64,000 nucleotides of DNA from Gliomastix tumulicola (lineage: Eukaryota > Ascomycota > Sordariomycetes > Hypocreales > Bionectriaceae): positions 1 through 64,000 of the forward strand of contig BCHX01000002.1 of NCBI GenBank assembly GCA_001599755.1, read 5' to 3'. Positions within the stretch are counted from its first letter, which is position 1. Each line of letters begins with the position of its first letter. Made by a program: the position numbers and the translations under genes. This document shows, piece by piece, positions 41,515 through 53,603 of the stretch. The notes beneath the pieces are model-generated. The model was not told the origin of the DNA. It saw only the letters and a program-made list of their open reading frames with translations, and made no database searches.

Positions 41515-43937
41515 CCTTAAAGCAGGCCTGGGTCATTATGACTCCTCTGTAAAACGAATGCAGATCATTAATCTTTCGATTGGAGCGCTTCTCTATCCAC
41601 TCCGAGAGGCTTGGCTCCGATACTTAGAATGGCAGCTCTGAAGCCGAGGCGACGCCGCGACAAGCGCACTGATCGAGGTTCCCCAAGACTAGCCCGGGAG
41701 ACGGACTAGAACACACCTTGTCAGTGGCTTCACCCGCTGGATGTGGAAACCACGGCGAGATCGGCCGCTAATCATTGCCAACCGACCATCTATTACCTTG
41801 CATCTTAGCACCGTAGGCTCGTCCTTCTCCACCTGAAAATGATTCCATTCAAGGTAAGTTCATATTTGAATACGATGTGCATACGACGTGCTACGCGTGC
41901 AGAATATAATCAACATTCTCTGCCACAGTCTTGTGGCTGAGTTGACCACCGCTATGTGGTTGAACATTGTGCAAATAAGCTTAATCAGTTTCATCAACAT
42001 CATTCGGTCAGTTCCGACAAGCTCTGCAGTTTCTTAGGAACCTGGGCGTTAACAACGGCATTCACACAAAGCCTCGAGCTATACATCTCAAAGCCAGTTG
42101 TGTAAGTGAACCTAGAAGCTGCTCAGCGGATGCTCATGGTGGCAAGACGACATAGCAGGCTCAATACATCGAGTACCTTCAACATAGCCAACAAATGATA
42201 AGTATCTCGTGACACTTTAAACAGACCTGTTGCGCGGAAATACAAGGCCAGCTCAAACCCTGAAGAATAAGAAAGGAATGAGCCAGCTACGTGCCAGTCT
42301 GTTTCCAGTATACTGAAGACTCTAGGCCTTTTCCAATTTGACCCCGAGCCAGAGTCACGACTTCGTCACAACGGTTCGAAATGTTCCTTCGACGGTCCCC
42401 TTGCAGTAGCTCCGTCAAATCTCTTCCTCACATGATGCGGTATGGTCAAACCCACAGCTTCAATCCCGACTGCCGGCCGTCATGACGTCGGATGATTTGG
42501 GTCGTCCCATTCTTCAGCCATAGTGCTCATTTGCCTACAGAAGCAGTGAAGCCCCCAATGTACGAGTGCAAACCGCCGAGTGGTGCTTCCGCCTGCCAGC
42601 TTGTTGGCGTCTCCATCCAGTTCTCAGTAAAACTAGCTGCTTGGAAGTAGTACGACACACCATGTAATTTCTTAATTTTTGATTCAAATAGTTGTCGAAC
42701 CTTCCACTTCATACCTGATTACACTCAAAAACACGAACGTATGAGTCAGTATCAGGCTTTATAGAACAGCCCATACTGTCTTCTGGCCGCCATTGCGCGT
42801 TAGTTGTCTTTTTCGGCACTGGCCCCAAGCCCAGCGGCGTCATCACTCATGACTACTGTGGCATGGGCCAAGCGGCTCGGATCACCTGCCTAATCCCCAA
42901 CCGTTATGGGGCTTTCCAGAAGCCAGCTTCCAAATTCAAGCTCGCATCCGGGGAGATCCGAGAGAGCCCGGAGGGAAGCTACGGACAAGAACCTACACGT
43001 GTGTTACAGCCAAGGAAACGAAGATCACCTGCGAGGGCATGGACCTTGACTTGGTAAGCCGGTCGATTAAGACTCTCCGTAGGCCGCCATCCGAAGGCTC
43101 ATGTGAGAAATATACGGGTTTTTAGTGGAGGGTTGCCTGCACGTCAAATCTTTCCACGAGGCAGTATTTCCAGGCAATTGATCAGCGCTGCTTAGATTCA
43201 ATACTAGGCAATCTCAATTCCCCGGGCGACGATCCGGGTCGCAGAGCACTGCCAAACAAGGGAAAGGAGCGCCAAACGACACGGAATGATACAGCTGTCA
43301 GATTCAGGCATAACTGGCTGACGGCCCTAACCCACGCCCGCATGCACACCAGGTTCCATTCCATTCCGGCCCTGTTACAAAGATTACTGTCCTGCCTCTT
43401 CAGAGTGCCGAGTCGTCGCTCGCAGTGATCCTCTGACGGTAGCACGCTGCACGCACCAGCGCCCTCACTCGTCAGCGGAACGCCGGCGGTATGGCCCGAA
43501 CGGCGGTCAAGCCTCCTTTCCCTTCTCAAGACGGGACCATTACCACACTCCGCCCACTCAGCTGCCGTTCTAACGCGGGCGGCATATGGACAGTGAAACG
43601 TGCCCTGCCCTCCTTGTCTCAAATGCGGGGGGGGAATTCCACTCTTTCCCAGTCTAACCGGCGCCTTTCAGGGCAGAACGCGCCAGAGATCTTGGCCCCT
43701 GAAAGCCCAAGCCTATCACGATTGTTTCTCTGCCCATGACAGGCCTGCTTTGGGTAGGTGCATATAGAGCCCATGGCAGCATTTGCCAGGGACGAGGCCC
43801 CAACTGCCGTCTTGCGTTAGACATGCCCGGCGAAAACCAGTCCACGAGGCTCGGTCATCCTGCAAATCCGACGATGGAACAGTGACGATGGCGAGGGGTA
43901 AACGAGAAGCCGGCAGGGTTCTCCCTTTGGCCAGAGG

Positions 43938-43946
43938 TATATTAAA
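43938..43946 (+). promoter_or_regulatory. TATA box of the phospholipase A2 gene
   Basis: TATATTAAA, about 130 bp upstream of the ATG at 44075. Confidence 0.45.
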
Positions 43947-43969
43947 GGCTAAGACACCTCTCCTCCCTT

Positions 43970-43993
43970 GAGCGAGCGAGCGAGCGAGCGAGC
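43970..43993. repeat. (GAGC)6 microsatellite
   Basis: Six GAGC units between the TATA box and the start codon of the phospholipase A2 gene, therefore probably in its 5' leader. Confidence 0.9.
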
Positions 43994-44074
43994 CAGGACC
44001 TCACCAGCGGCTCTTCAACCTCGAACTCGGACCTCCTCCTGTTGACTCGTTCTCCTGCCAACCGCCTGCCCATC

Positions 44075-44772
44075 ATGAAGTTCGTCGCTGCCGTCGCCTG
44101 CCTGGCTTCCGCCGTCGCCGCCCTCCCGGCCGAGGCTCTTGTCCCGCGCCAGAACAACGTGGCCGTCACGGACCAGCTCATGTTCGGCATCACCCTGCCG
44201 GCCTTCAGCACTCGCCGTGCCAACCGGGATCCTCCCAACCTGGACTGGACCACTGACGGCTGCACCTCGTCGCCCGATAACCCGTTCGGATTCCCGTTCC
44301 TGGTAAGCCGCCTGGGCCTCCCCTTCCTCTGGACAAGGACGGGTCTACTAACAGCAGCGCGCGTCCAACCAGCCTGCCTGCCACCGCCACGACTTTGGCT
44401 ACCACAACTTCCGCGCCCAGACTCGCTTCACCCAGAGCAACAAGCTCCGCATCGACGACAACTTCAAGGCCGAGTATGCCCAATTGATGTCCTTTGCAGA
44501 CGGCGGAATATATATACTAACAGAATCGCGTCTGCAGCCTGTACTTCCAGTGCCAGGGCTCGAGCGTCAAGTTCGTCTGCGAGGGTCTTGCTGAGGTCTA
44601 CTACGCCGCTGTCCGCGCATTCGGCGGCGGTGATGCCACCCCTGGCAAGCGTGACGATGATCTTGCCGAGATCTACGACGCTGATCTTGTCCATGAGTAT
44701 GAGGACAAGGTCGCCATCTACGAGGAGCTGGTCAAGGAGGCCCAGGAGGCCGGTCTGCTCCCTACCCTGTAG
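44075..44772 (+). CDS. Secreted fungal phospholipase A2
   Basis: Predicted 192 aa from exons 44075-44302, 44358-44473 and 44538-44772. Residues 1-17 form a signal peptide (MKFVAAVACLASAVAAL), followed by a short propeptide ending in a possible LVPRQ dibasic-type site. The catalytic core is LDWTTDGCTSSPDNPFGFPF and then PACHRHDFGYHNFRAQ, with the His-Asp dyad of prokaryotic/fungal (group XIV-like) PLA2. A later CQG...VCEG cysteine pair and the helix LAEVYYAAVRAFGG complete the fold. It hydrolyses the sn-2 ester of phospholipids outside the cell. The acceptor of intron 1 could be three bases earlier, adding one glutamine. The acidic C-terminal tail (EYEDKVAIYEELVKEA) is helical. No defects are seen. 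Confidence 0.88.
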
Positions 44773-45628
44773 ATATGAGTAATGCAGTATGAACAAAAAT
44801 GACATTTTGCACAGCAGTGTTGCTTCAAACCCGAAGTGAAGTTGATTGAGACGACGTATCAGTGAGAAGCGAGTGAGGTACCAATGCTCTGGGATTCAAG
44901 CGCAGGCCATAAATCCCCAGAAGCATCGACGCTGCAACTAGCGGTTGGCTAGCAGCCTAGCAGCCACTAAAGACGAACCACACCACTAGTAGATACTCAC
45001 TGCACGCCGCGTAGATCACCAGGCGTGTGGACTACGTCAAATCGAGGATTGGATTACCCCAGACGGCATCCTCTTGCTCTGATCAAGCTTGCCCATTGAA
45101 TAACTTGGATGACAGAAGATCCATGCACGTACTGATGCATGTAGCTCCTGCACTCATGAAGGAGCTGGGGCAGCATCGAAACTCTCCCGCCTATCAGATG
45201 CTGGCTCTCACTACGGAGTAGGTACAGGACGGACAGTGAATGGGCGGGGTCCCAGCGCTGCTAATGGAACGCTCTCGCCCTTGGGAAAATGCGTCGCAAA
45301 CCAACCATTCGTGATGATCAGGCCACGGACAAAAGAACCCCCGCACTGCCTGGAAGCCAGCCAACTAGCAGTCAGTGACATCACCCGTGAATGCAGAGGA
45401 TTGATAATCGCAGGCTTTATAAGCGCCAGACGGCCATGCATGGGATTGGTACCCGAAATCCCCTCCCCGTCAGCAGTCAGCAGTCAGCAGTCATCAATCA
45501 TCAGCTTCAGCTTCAGCTTCAGCACATTACACTCTATCAACTTAAGCTGTCCCGCCGACATCACACGCAGCAGTAATACTTGAGAAGTTAGTAGCTCAAC
45601 CCCCCAAAGAAACGTCGAAGCGGAGAAA
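44773..45628. other. Intergenic region with simple repeats
   Basis: About 855 bp upstream of the ACC deaminase-like gene. A TATAAG lies near 45418-45423. At 45471-45533 there is a run of CAGCAGT-type and TTCAGC-type short repeats, probably in the 5' leader. No gene is supported. Confidence 0.45.
45471..45533. repeat. Compound short tandem repeat (CAGCAGT)n / (TTCAGC)n
   Basis: Three CAGTCAG-like units followed, after TCATCAATCA, by three CTTCAG units, about 100 bp before the ACC deaminase-like start codon. Confidence 0.8.
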
Positions 45629-46705
45629 ATGGAGTGGTCGCCGTCACACGCTCGGGTGCCCAGCCTCACCAGCGCGCTCGCTCCTCTCCCAGAGCCCTTC
45701 AGCGAGATCCCGCGCGTCAAGCTGCTCTTCGACCGGCCGTCGGACATCGAGGCCCTCTCCCGCCTGACCAAGCGCCTCGATGCCGGCGGCGCCTCCTTCT
45801 GGATGAAGCGCGAGGACTGCAACTCGGGCCTCGCCTTTGGCGGCAACAAGGTCCGCAAGCTCGAGTACGTCCTGGCGGATGCTATTGCCCAGGGCGCCGA
45901 CACGCTCGTCACGACAGGCGGCATCCAGTCCAACCACATGCGCCAGACGGCAGCCGCTGCGTCTCGGCTCGGGCTCCGGGTCGCCCTCTATCCGCGGAAC
46001 GCGGTGAAGGAGAAGCCTGCAGAATACGACTACGCGGGCAACGTGCAGCTGGGGAGCATCCTGGGCGCCGAGGTGTTCCCTGTCGGTGAGACGGAGGAGT
46101 CTGTCCTGGCGGCGTTGAGGGCTCGCGGCCGAGTGCCCTACTCGATCCCGCCGGGAGCCAGCACCCATCCGCTCGGTGGCCTGGGCTACGCGCGCTGGGC
46201 GTTTGAGCTGCTCGAGCAGGAGAAGCGGCTGGGAGTGATCTTCGACGTCGTGGTCACTGCAGCTGGATCGGGTTCGACGCTGGGCGGCATGGTGGCAGGC
46301 TTCAAGCTCGCACAGAGGCTGGGACGCAGCAACGCGACGAAGCGGCTGCTCGGCTTCTCCATCATCGGGGATCCAACCGGCGCTGAGATGGTGAAGCTCG
46401 TGCTGGACATTGCCCGGACCACGGCATCGGCAATTGGGCTGTCGCCGGACGAGATCTCCGAGGACGACTTCGAGATCGACGCGGGCTTTATCGGCGAGGG
46501 CTACGGCATTCTGGACCAGCGCACGGCCGAGGGCGTCAAGGAGCTGGCACGCGTCGAGGGCATCCTCACCGATCCTGTCTACACCGGAAAGGCCTTTACA
46601 GGCCTGCTGCACAGGGCGAGGGCTGGGCAGTTTGGGGGCCAGAAGGTTCTCTTCTGCCACACCGGAGGCCAGGTTGCACTCAGCGCGTATCCCCAGCTGA
46701 AATAG
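45629..46705 (+). CDS. 1-aminocyclopropane-1-carboxylate deaminase / D-cysteine desulfhydrase family
   Basis: Single exon, 358 aa, PLP enzyme of the tryptophan-synthase-beta fold. ACC deaminases cleave the ethylene precursor ACC to 2-oxobutyrate and ammonia; close relatives act on D-cysteine. Motifs are WMKREDCNSGLAFGGNKVRKLEY (Schiff-base lysine in GNKVRK), TTGGIQSNHMRQTAAAASRLG, PPGASTHPLGGLGYARWAFE, the phosphate-binding TAAGSGSTLGGMVAG, and a C-terminal VYTGKAFTGLLH ... CHTGGQVALSAY. Length (338-360 aa) and spacing fit ACC deaminase well, and PLP-enzyme substrate choice between ACC and D-cysteine cannot be settled by eye. The gene has markedly high GC at third positions. No intron or damage is seen. 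Confidence 0.85.
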   Translation: MEWSPSHARVPSLTSALAPLPEPFSEIPRVKLLFDRPSDIEALSRLTKRLDAGGASFWMKREDCNSGLAFGGNKVRKLEYVLADAIAQGADTLVTTGGIQSNHMRQTAAAASRLGLRVALYPRNAVKEKPAEYDYAGNVQLGSILGAEVFPVGETEESVLAALRARGRVPYSIPPGASTHPLGGLGYARWAFELLEQEKRLGVIFDVVVTAAGSGSTLGGMVAGFKLAQRLGRSNATKRLLGFSIIGDPTGAEMVKLVLDIARTTASAIGLSPDEISEDDFEIDAGFIGEGYGILDQRTAEGVKELARVEGILTDPVYTGKAFTGLLHRARAGQFGGQKVLFCHTGGQVALSAYPQLK

Positions 46706-47065
46706 GAACACCAAGACCGCTTGTTATTCCCAATAGAGCCCCCCTCCCCCCATGCGTGTGCTGTGCCGTCCAGCGTGTACTAGACCCGTGCGGAATCTCC
46801 AGTAGCGCGTCGATAGAACGGCCTCGACTCCATTTCTGTGGGAAATTTTCACCGCCGATCGAGTGCTGCTGCCTTATCTCTCGTATTTTACAGGTTCTCT
46901 TATTACATTGCACAGCCGCCTTGCGCGAGGCGTCGTCATGTCGTCGTCGTCGTCGTCGTCGTCGTTGCTCCAATTGACTTGTTGTTCTCTCTCTCCTCGT
47001 TTCCCCTCCCCGTCCTGCAACAACCACCGCCATGCAGCAGCCACGATGACCGCCCGCCAGAAAGA
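46706..47065. promoter_or_regulatory. Promoter/leader of the carboxylesterase, with (TCG)8
   Basis: About 360 bp. Contains (TCG)8 at 46941-46965, followed by a C/T-rich leader up to the ATG at 47066. An in-frame extension upstream exists but begins without a signal or TM and crosses the repeat, so it was not taken as coding. Confidence 0.45.
46941..46965. repeat. (TCG)8 microsatellite
   Basis: Eight TCG units about 100 bp before the carboxylesterase ATG. Confidence 0.9.
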
Positions 47066-48934
47066 ATGTCTGAGCCGATGAAGCCCGCGCCCTCCTTCTT
47101 CTCGGGCAGAGGCCTCCGGGTGCTCCGCTGGCTCGCGTTGATCTCGGTAGTAGCCGCCCTCGGCCTCTGGCCCCTGGCCTTTCTCCATCACGAAAACCAC
47201 GGCAAAGATCAAGGCAAAAATATCGTCAATCTCGAAGGGTACGGCTCCTTCTCCGGCACGTCCATCAATGCCTCTCGCTCCGGCCAGGAACTCCCGCATG
47301 CTGTCGATGCATGGCTCGGGATCGACTATGCGACACAGCCGGTAGGCAACGCCCGATTCCAACCGCTCACGAATGCGACGTCCTTCTCTGGTGTCAGGGC
47401 TGCCAGCAACTTCGGGAAGGTCTGCCCGCAGAACCCCTCGGGCGAGAAGCTTGAGGACCAGGATGAGGCGTGTCTGAGCTTCAACGTCTTCCGCCCACAG
47501 GGTGTTCCCTTCAACGAGACGCTTCCCGTGCTTGTCTGGATTCACGGCGGATCGTTCAATACTGGCGGTTGGCGCAACTTCGATGGCCCGTCCTTCGTAG
47601 CGAGGTCTGATCTTCCGCTCATGGTTGTGACATTCCACTACCGGCTAGGCTCGCTGGGATTCCTCCCGTCAGCCCTGTTCGAGGAGGAGGGCCTGCTGAA
47701 CCTGGGTCTGCGGGATCAGCGTTTCTTCCTCGAGTTTTTGCAGACACACATCGCTTCTTTCGGGGGCGATCCGGCCGCCATCACGCTGGGGGGTCAGTCT
47801 GCGGGCGCCCATGCAGTCGGCATCCAATACTTCCACCATTACGGAGATGCGGCAGCTGACCGCGATCCCCTCTTCGCGAGGGCTATCCATCAGTCTGGCT
47901 CCGTCACTGCCAGGGCTTTCCCGAATGCCACATACCCGCTTTACGTCGAGCAGATGAAGGAGTACATGGACGGCCTGGGGTGTTCTCTCGACGGCAGCAA
48001 CGCCGAGGCGCTCGACTGCCTGCGAGGTGTAGATGTTAGCCGCATACGAGATGTCGCGACGAGCGTCTATCAAAAGTACAACCGTGCCCTCACGTGGCCT
48101 TTCCAGCCTGTGCAGGACGGCCCGTTGCTCGAGAAGCCTGGCTCCGAGTCTGGCTACGACGAGACATTCTTTCACGTCCCTGTCATCACCACGACCACCA
48201 CAGACGAGGGCAGACTCTTCATCCCCGGCGACATCCAGACAAACCAGGGCTTCGTCGACTATCTGCACAACCTCTCTCCCGCCTTGAACCAGAGCGATCT
48301 GCGGCAACTCGATGCTCTGTACCCAGATCCGACCTCACACTCGAGATCTCCGTACGCCTCCTCTCCTCGGAGCAAGCAGTTCAGCAGGCTTGCCGCTGCC
48401 TACAGCGACTATGCGTACATATGCCCAAGTGTATGTATGGCCCCTTCACATAACCCACGCTGAGAAGACAATATTGTAGAAGATAATTGTAGCTGACTAT
48501 CCGATTCACAGCAAGAGACGGCGTACCGGACATCACTCGCCGGGGTTCCTACATGGAAGGCGAGATTCAATGCCAACAACCACTTCCCTTCCTGGAGAGG
48601 CGTCCCACACACCGCCGACTCCAAGTACGCCTGGGGAGCACCCGACGTGCAGTACCCCGAGGTCAGCCTCTTTTATCACGCGTACCTCGCCAGCTTCGTC
48701 GTGGCAGGAGACCCGAACACACATCGCTACAAGGGGAGCCCGGAGTGGCCTCAGTACCACGGGGCAGATGACATCGTCCGTGCTTCGGGGGGCGACGATA
48801 GCGATACGTGGGGTGACAAGAGGCTGCAGCTTGTTGTGCAGCCGACCGATACCAAGGCTGAGCACGACAAGATTCGCGCCACGGCATGCCTGTACTGGAG
48901 AGATCGTGGCAGGGCCCCGAGGTTAGACAAGTGA
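47066..48934 (+). CDS. Type-B carboxylesterase/lipase, membrane-anchored or secreted
   Basis: Predicted 595 aa from exons 47066-48430 and 48512-48934 (GTATGT...CACAG). After a short basic N-terminus there is one TM/signal-anchor segment (RWLALISVVAALGLWPLAFL, ~residues 18-38), so it is probably a type II membrane or secreted protein. The catalytic domain shows WLGIDYATQPVGNARF, the EDQDEACLSFNVFRP cysteine region, VWIHGGSFNTGGW (oxyanion hole), the nucleophile elbow TLGGQSAGAHAVG, an acid in TTTTTDEGRLF and FYHAYLASFV with the probable catalytic His. This is the cholinesterase-like type-B family; substrates range from triglycerides to mycotoxin esters and are not predictable here. No defects are seen. 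Confidence 0.9.
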
Positions 48935-49107
48935 AAGCATCGGTCTGGCGTGTCAAGGATACAGCACTCACGACATCAAATAGACTTGTATATGATAATG
49001 TTAATAGAAGAATGGACATAACGATGCATACACATACAAAATATCCCATTTAATATGCCTACAATGAGGTCATCCCGATTTCCGGATTCCACGTACTAAC
49101 TCTATCG

Positions 49108-49933
49108 CTATATACAATCCCAGCAACTATTCTCGCAGGTCTGGTTCTCATATTTGATCTGTTTCCAGAAGGGCACCATCTTGGAGCTGACAGAAGGATA
49201 GACGGCAAACCCACCCGCGTGATATATCTTATCAGTCTGGTTCATGTCACAGGGCGTCTCATGTCTGCAGAAGTCCTCCGGACGATACTTGTGCTCTCCT
49301 TCGTCGCATCCCTCGTAAGGCTGGTAGACTGGCCCCCAGTCTGGAGGGTTGTTGAAGAGCGGCCAGGCCGTCTGCTTCTTCAGCAGAGTCGCGGGGGAGT
49401 CGGGAAACTGCCTCTCCCAATAGACGCATTGTCGGCACTGAACATGCAGAGGGTCCCTGATCTTAATGTAATCACGGGCTGGCTTGGCCAACTTCACCTC
49501 CTCCCCCAAGTTGTGGATGAAGTACTTGAACTGATCTGCGTCCCCAAGTAGAATGGACGCCAGTACGTCGAGATCCATGCTTGCAGCAAAGCTGAGCCGA
49601 CGTCGAGAAGTCCAAAAGAGTTTCTTACTCTCTTCGTCACCCAGGGCGAAAGCGCAATGATATTGCTCGACTCGAGTTCCGATAGAAATTGGAACCCCGG
49701 TCTCGTTCTGGATCAGCGCAGTATAAATATTTTTAATGTACTCACGGATTGTGGAGTAGAGTCTCCTATCATCCAAACTGGTAGAGGCGCCCTCGTAAGG
49801 CTGCAGGATGTTCCAGTCCCAGCGTCGAAAAGGATCTGTAGGAACGAACCAATCATCAGGCCAGTCCAGATAAGTACAGTCGCAAGTCGGATCGTCGTGA
49901 GCCTCTCTGTGACGAACTGGGTGATCCGTCTGG
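49108..49933 (-). pseudogene. 3' part of an F-box-like gene cut by an LTR retroelement
   Basis: A minus-strand frame is open from the retroelement edge to a stop at 49108. It reads FVPTDPFRRWDWNILQPYEGAS, then REYIKNIYTALIQNE, and ends in a cysteine-rich tail (VQCRQCVYWERQF ... CENSCWDCI). The RRWDWNILQPYEG followed by a VREY-type helix is familiar from fungal F-box-like proteins. There is no start codon or N-terminal domain here: the frame runs straight into the LTR at 49934. A matching N-terminal piece on the same strand appears at the other side of the element (57950-58141). The frame nearest the LTR (RRITQFVTERLTT) is shifted relative to the rest, so further decay or a missed intron is possible. 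Confidence 0.6.
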
Positions 49934-50375
49934 TGTAGGGTAGTCGGATTGGGGTTTAAATAATATTTTATGTCCTTAGAACTCTAGGATGTCTTAACTA
50001 AGTGAGGTGGTAGTTATAGCTAGTAAGTTATGAGTATTAGTAAGGCTGAGAGGAACTAGTGTTAATAAAGGATACTTTAGCTTAGTATACTTATTAGCAA
50101 AAGGTATATCTAAGTAAAGTGCTTTATTAATAGCTAGTGAGCTATTTAATCTACTAAGTAATAACTATATATATATACTAGGTGGTATACTTATAGTACA
50201 CTATATCTAGGGTAAACTATCCTATAGTTTATAGCTAGTTTACTAATAGGGTTATAAATTATATTCTTACTTTAGGGTAGTTATATTCCTTAGCGTAGAA
50301 TATCTTTTATACCTATAGTACTTATTTAACCTATATAGCCTATAATTCTATAATTATATTAGTTAGGTTATAATA
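49934..50375. repeat. LTR of copy B, left (3' LTR of the coding strand)
   Basis: 442 bp, starting TGTAGGGTAG and ending TAATA. Differences from the right LTR that I compared are C:G to T:A transitions. The first ~100 bp are the least mutated part of the family in this window. Confidence 0.9.
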
Positions 50376-53300
50376 TAATTTCCCCTCTCCTAAGGTCTTT
50401 ATCCTAAGACCTACTTAAGTTATAGTTTACTTACTTCCTATTCCTAGTATATCCTATCCTTTTCTTATTCCTTTACTTCCTATATTACTAATAAGATATT
50501 AGGTTATATTAAAAAGTTATTAAAAATATATAATACCTAGAATTATTATATAGTAACTTTAAACTTTATTTATATTAATAGTTTCTCTATCTCTCCATAT
50601 TCTTAGTGTTTTAATTATTATAAGAGTTATTTAGTGATTAAGGATATTAATTATTATTAGGCTTATTTTCTTATAGGATAAATATATAATAGTACTTATA
50701 TACTTATAGTATCCTATAAGTTGCTTTATATTCTATATTACTATCTTATTTAATTTATTTTATAGTAGAGTGAATTAATAATAAGTTAATGTACCTAAAG
50801 TGTAAGGAGGAGGTAGCTAAGGAGTAGCTTCTAGCTTAGTGCTATTAGTTAAAGCATAAGGTAGATAAGTTATTAGTAAAGTTAGTGTACCTTTAGAAGA
50901 TATATAAGCTACTTTACTCTAAAGGTGTGAAAATAGTGAAGAAGAACCTATCTTTAATAGAAGAGTTAAAGAAAGAAGAGTAAAAGGAGGTGGAAGAAAA
51001 GGCCTAAAAGGAGGAATTAGAGTAAGTATAATAGTAAGAGTAAGAGGCCCTAGCCTAGATATAATAGGCTTATTCCTTAGAGGTGATTAATTAGTTAGCT
51101 ATTTCTTTTAGTAATACCTTACTAGCTAGTTTATTAGGTAATATTACTTAAGGTGATTTTAGTAGTATACTATTAGTAGATACTAGATGCTTTTTAGGTT
51201 TTTAACTAGTTCCTATATATTATACTTATTTCTATACTCTTTCTATTTAACTTTATATTTATTTTTATTATTAATTTTTTATTTATTTAAAATTACTTTT
51301 ACTTTAAATACTTTATTATATACTTTAATATATAGATATAATTTATTAACCTAAGTACCCTTTAGTACTAGTTCTAAAAGTGAAATATAAAAAATAGGGT
51401 GTATTTATATACTTATAGGTAGTAAAAGTTAATAGTTAAATATTAAAATTTTCTTTTTAACCTTAAATAGTCTAAGTTTTTTATAGTTTAATTTATTACT
51501 TAGTTATATTATTATAATTCCTTATTAAAGTAGGTAGACTATTTCTCCCTCTTTAAAGGTTAGTCCCTTTAACCTTCCTTAGTTATAGTATTTTACTATA
51601 TATCCTTATATAAACTTAAGTTATTTTTTTATTTTATTATATAAGTTAAGTAGTTCTTATACTATAAGGATAGCTTTATTTATAAGTAGCCCTTCCCTAG
51701 GCTACTTTTACTATATTAGTTTATATTTATAGTTAGCCTTAAATAGTGAGACCTTAGTGAACTCCTATAGTACTAAGTTATATATAAATTAGGCTATTAG
51801 TAGGTATTTAACCTAGTTATCTTAGTTATAGTTAATATAATACTATAGGTATTACTTAAGTGTTTAGTTAAGTCTTTCTATTTATCTATTTATTTATAGC
51901 TATCTTACTATACTAAGCTTATAGTTAACTTTAAGTCTCCCTATTAAGCTTTACTAAAACTTAGATATAAATATTATTCCTCTATTAGAGATGATTTTAT
52001 CTAGTAGTTTATATTAACTTACTATTATCTTAATAAACTAATATATTAGTACTTTTATATTACTTTCTTCCTAATAAGGGATAAAGTAGGTATACTTTAT
52101 AAATTAGTTTATAATAATAAAGATATTATTATACTTTATACTATCTCTTAGTTTATAGGAGTATAGTAGTTTTATAATATAATCCTATATAATAGAGGTC
52201 TATAGTCCTTTTAGGATTAGTAATAGTTATAGTTCTCTATAGGGTTTATATTATACTAGTTTAGTAAGGTAATACTCTTAATATTATTTTATAATTTTTT
52301 CTATATTCTTGTTAATTTCTTCCTAATTATAGCTTTATTTAACTTATTTAAGGGTCCTTTAGATCCTAGGGTATTTTACTATAGGGTCCTTATGGACTTC
52401 CTTAATAAGTTATTTTTATAGCTCTATAGGTATTTATATATAGTTTTCTACTTTACTTTATATTTCTTATACTCCTAAGAGGCTATTATCTAGTATTAAG
52501 GATAAATAGACTATATAGCTATTATTCTATAAGATATCCTTAAGTAATTTTATGTTTTTATATTATTTTACTTATACTTTAATTATATTAAGGGTGCTAG
52601 TAGGTGTTATTTATAGCTGTTTCTTATTACTTTTATTAATATAGATGCTAGGTTTATTATTATTTCTAGTTAGTAGTATATAAATAGTATTAACCTACCT
52701 TCCTTTCCTAATTACATTAAGTTAAATTTACTAGACCTTACTATTATTTATTTACTTAAAGACTTATTCTTTTATAATAATATATTCTATATTATACTTT
52801 AGTTTTTAGCTTAGTGTATTAGCTCTTCTATTCTTTAATTCTTTTCTATAGATAATCTTATAGTTAAACTTAGCTATTATCTCTATATAGTAAAGTTATT
52901 AACTATTAAGTTCCTATATTATTATAAAGTATATAATATTCTTATAATTAGTATATACTATCACCTTATACTTACTCCCTAGTAGGTAGTATTAATACTC
53001 CTTGAAGTATAGTATAATTACTAAAAATTCTTTATTATAGATTAAGTAGTTTAGTTTTACTCTATGTAACTTTTATAAGAAGAATATAATAGGTCTAATT
53101 CTACCTTAATTATCTTATTATTCTATTTACCTTATAACTATAAAATTAGAAGTATTTATTTTCAGTTTAATAGGTTTCTTAGGATTAAATATAATAAATA
53201 TAGGTTCTAATATAATATAGTTTTTAATTTTATTAAATACTTATTAGTATACTAATATCCACCTAAACTCCTAATTCTTCTTAGTAGCTTCTATAAGTAG

Positions 53301-53591
53301 GTTTATAATTTTACTAAAGTCCTTAATAAAGTATTAGTAGTAGTTTATAAAACTAATAAACACTTAAATTTCTTTAATAGACTTAGGCTATACTTATTCC
53401 TTAACTATAGTTACTTTTATTAGTTCTATAGTAATCTCGCCTAGTTAAATAATATATTTAAGAAATTCTACTTTCTTAGTATAGAAATTACTTTTTTTTA
53501 GATTAATAAGTAGATTTACTTCTTATAGTTTTATAAGGACCTTATAGATATATTCCTTATATTATTACTTATTCTTAGAGTAGATAAGGAT

Positions 53592-53603
53592 ATTATTAAG
53601 GTA
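53592..53603 (-). other. Mutated reverse-transcriptase active site (YLNN) in copy B
   Basis: On the minus strand this encodes Tyr-Leu-Asn-Asn within an IYLNNILIYS context. Active Gypsy RTs have YLDD here, so both metal-binding aspartates are lost. Confidence 0.8.

Larger units (their letters stand above)
41440..44074. other. Intergenic region, 2.6 kb, no supported gene
   Basis: Divergent flanks. At about 41838-42100 a plus-strand stretch gives short hydrophobic segments between possible splice sites, but frames do not join and no family is recognised. The remaining open frames are short and unsupported. The right end holds a TATATTAAA box (43938-43946) and a GAGC microsatellite belonging to the phospholipase promoter/leader. 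Confidence 0.45.

Noticed and set aside
41838..42105. Possible small membrane-protein gene (MIPFK, then hydrophobic segments)
   Set aside because: A GTAAGT donor and several acceptors exist, but the two hydrophobic stretches cannot be joined in phase with available splice sites, and no family is recognised.
45644..46714. Minus-strand 356-codon open frame
   Set aside because: Antisense to the ACC deaminase-like gene over its whole length; a by-product of its high third-position GC. No motif is visible.
46874..47638. Minus-strand 254-codon open frame
   Set aside because: Antisense to the carboxylesterase N-terminal part; no recognisable protein features.
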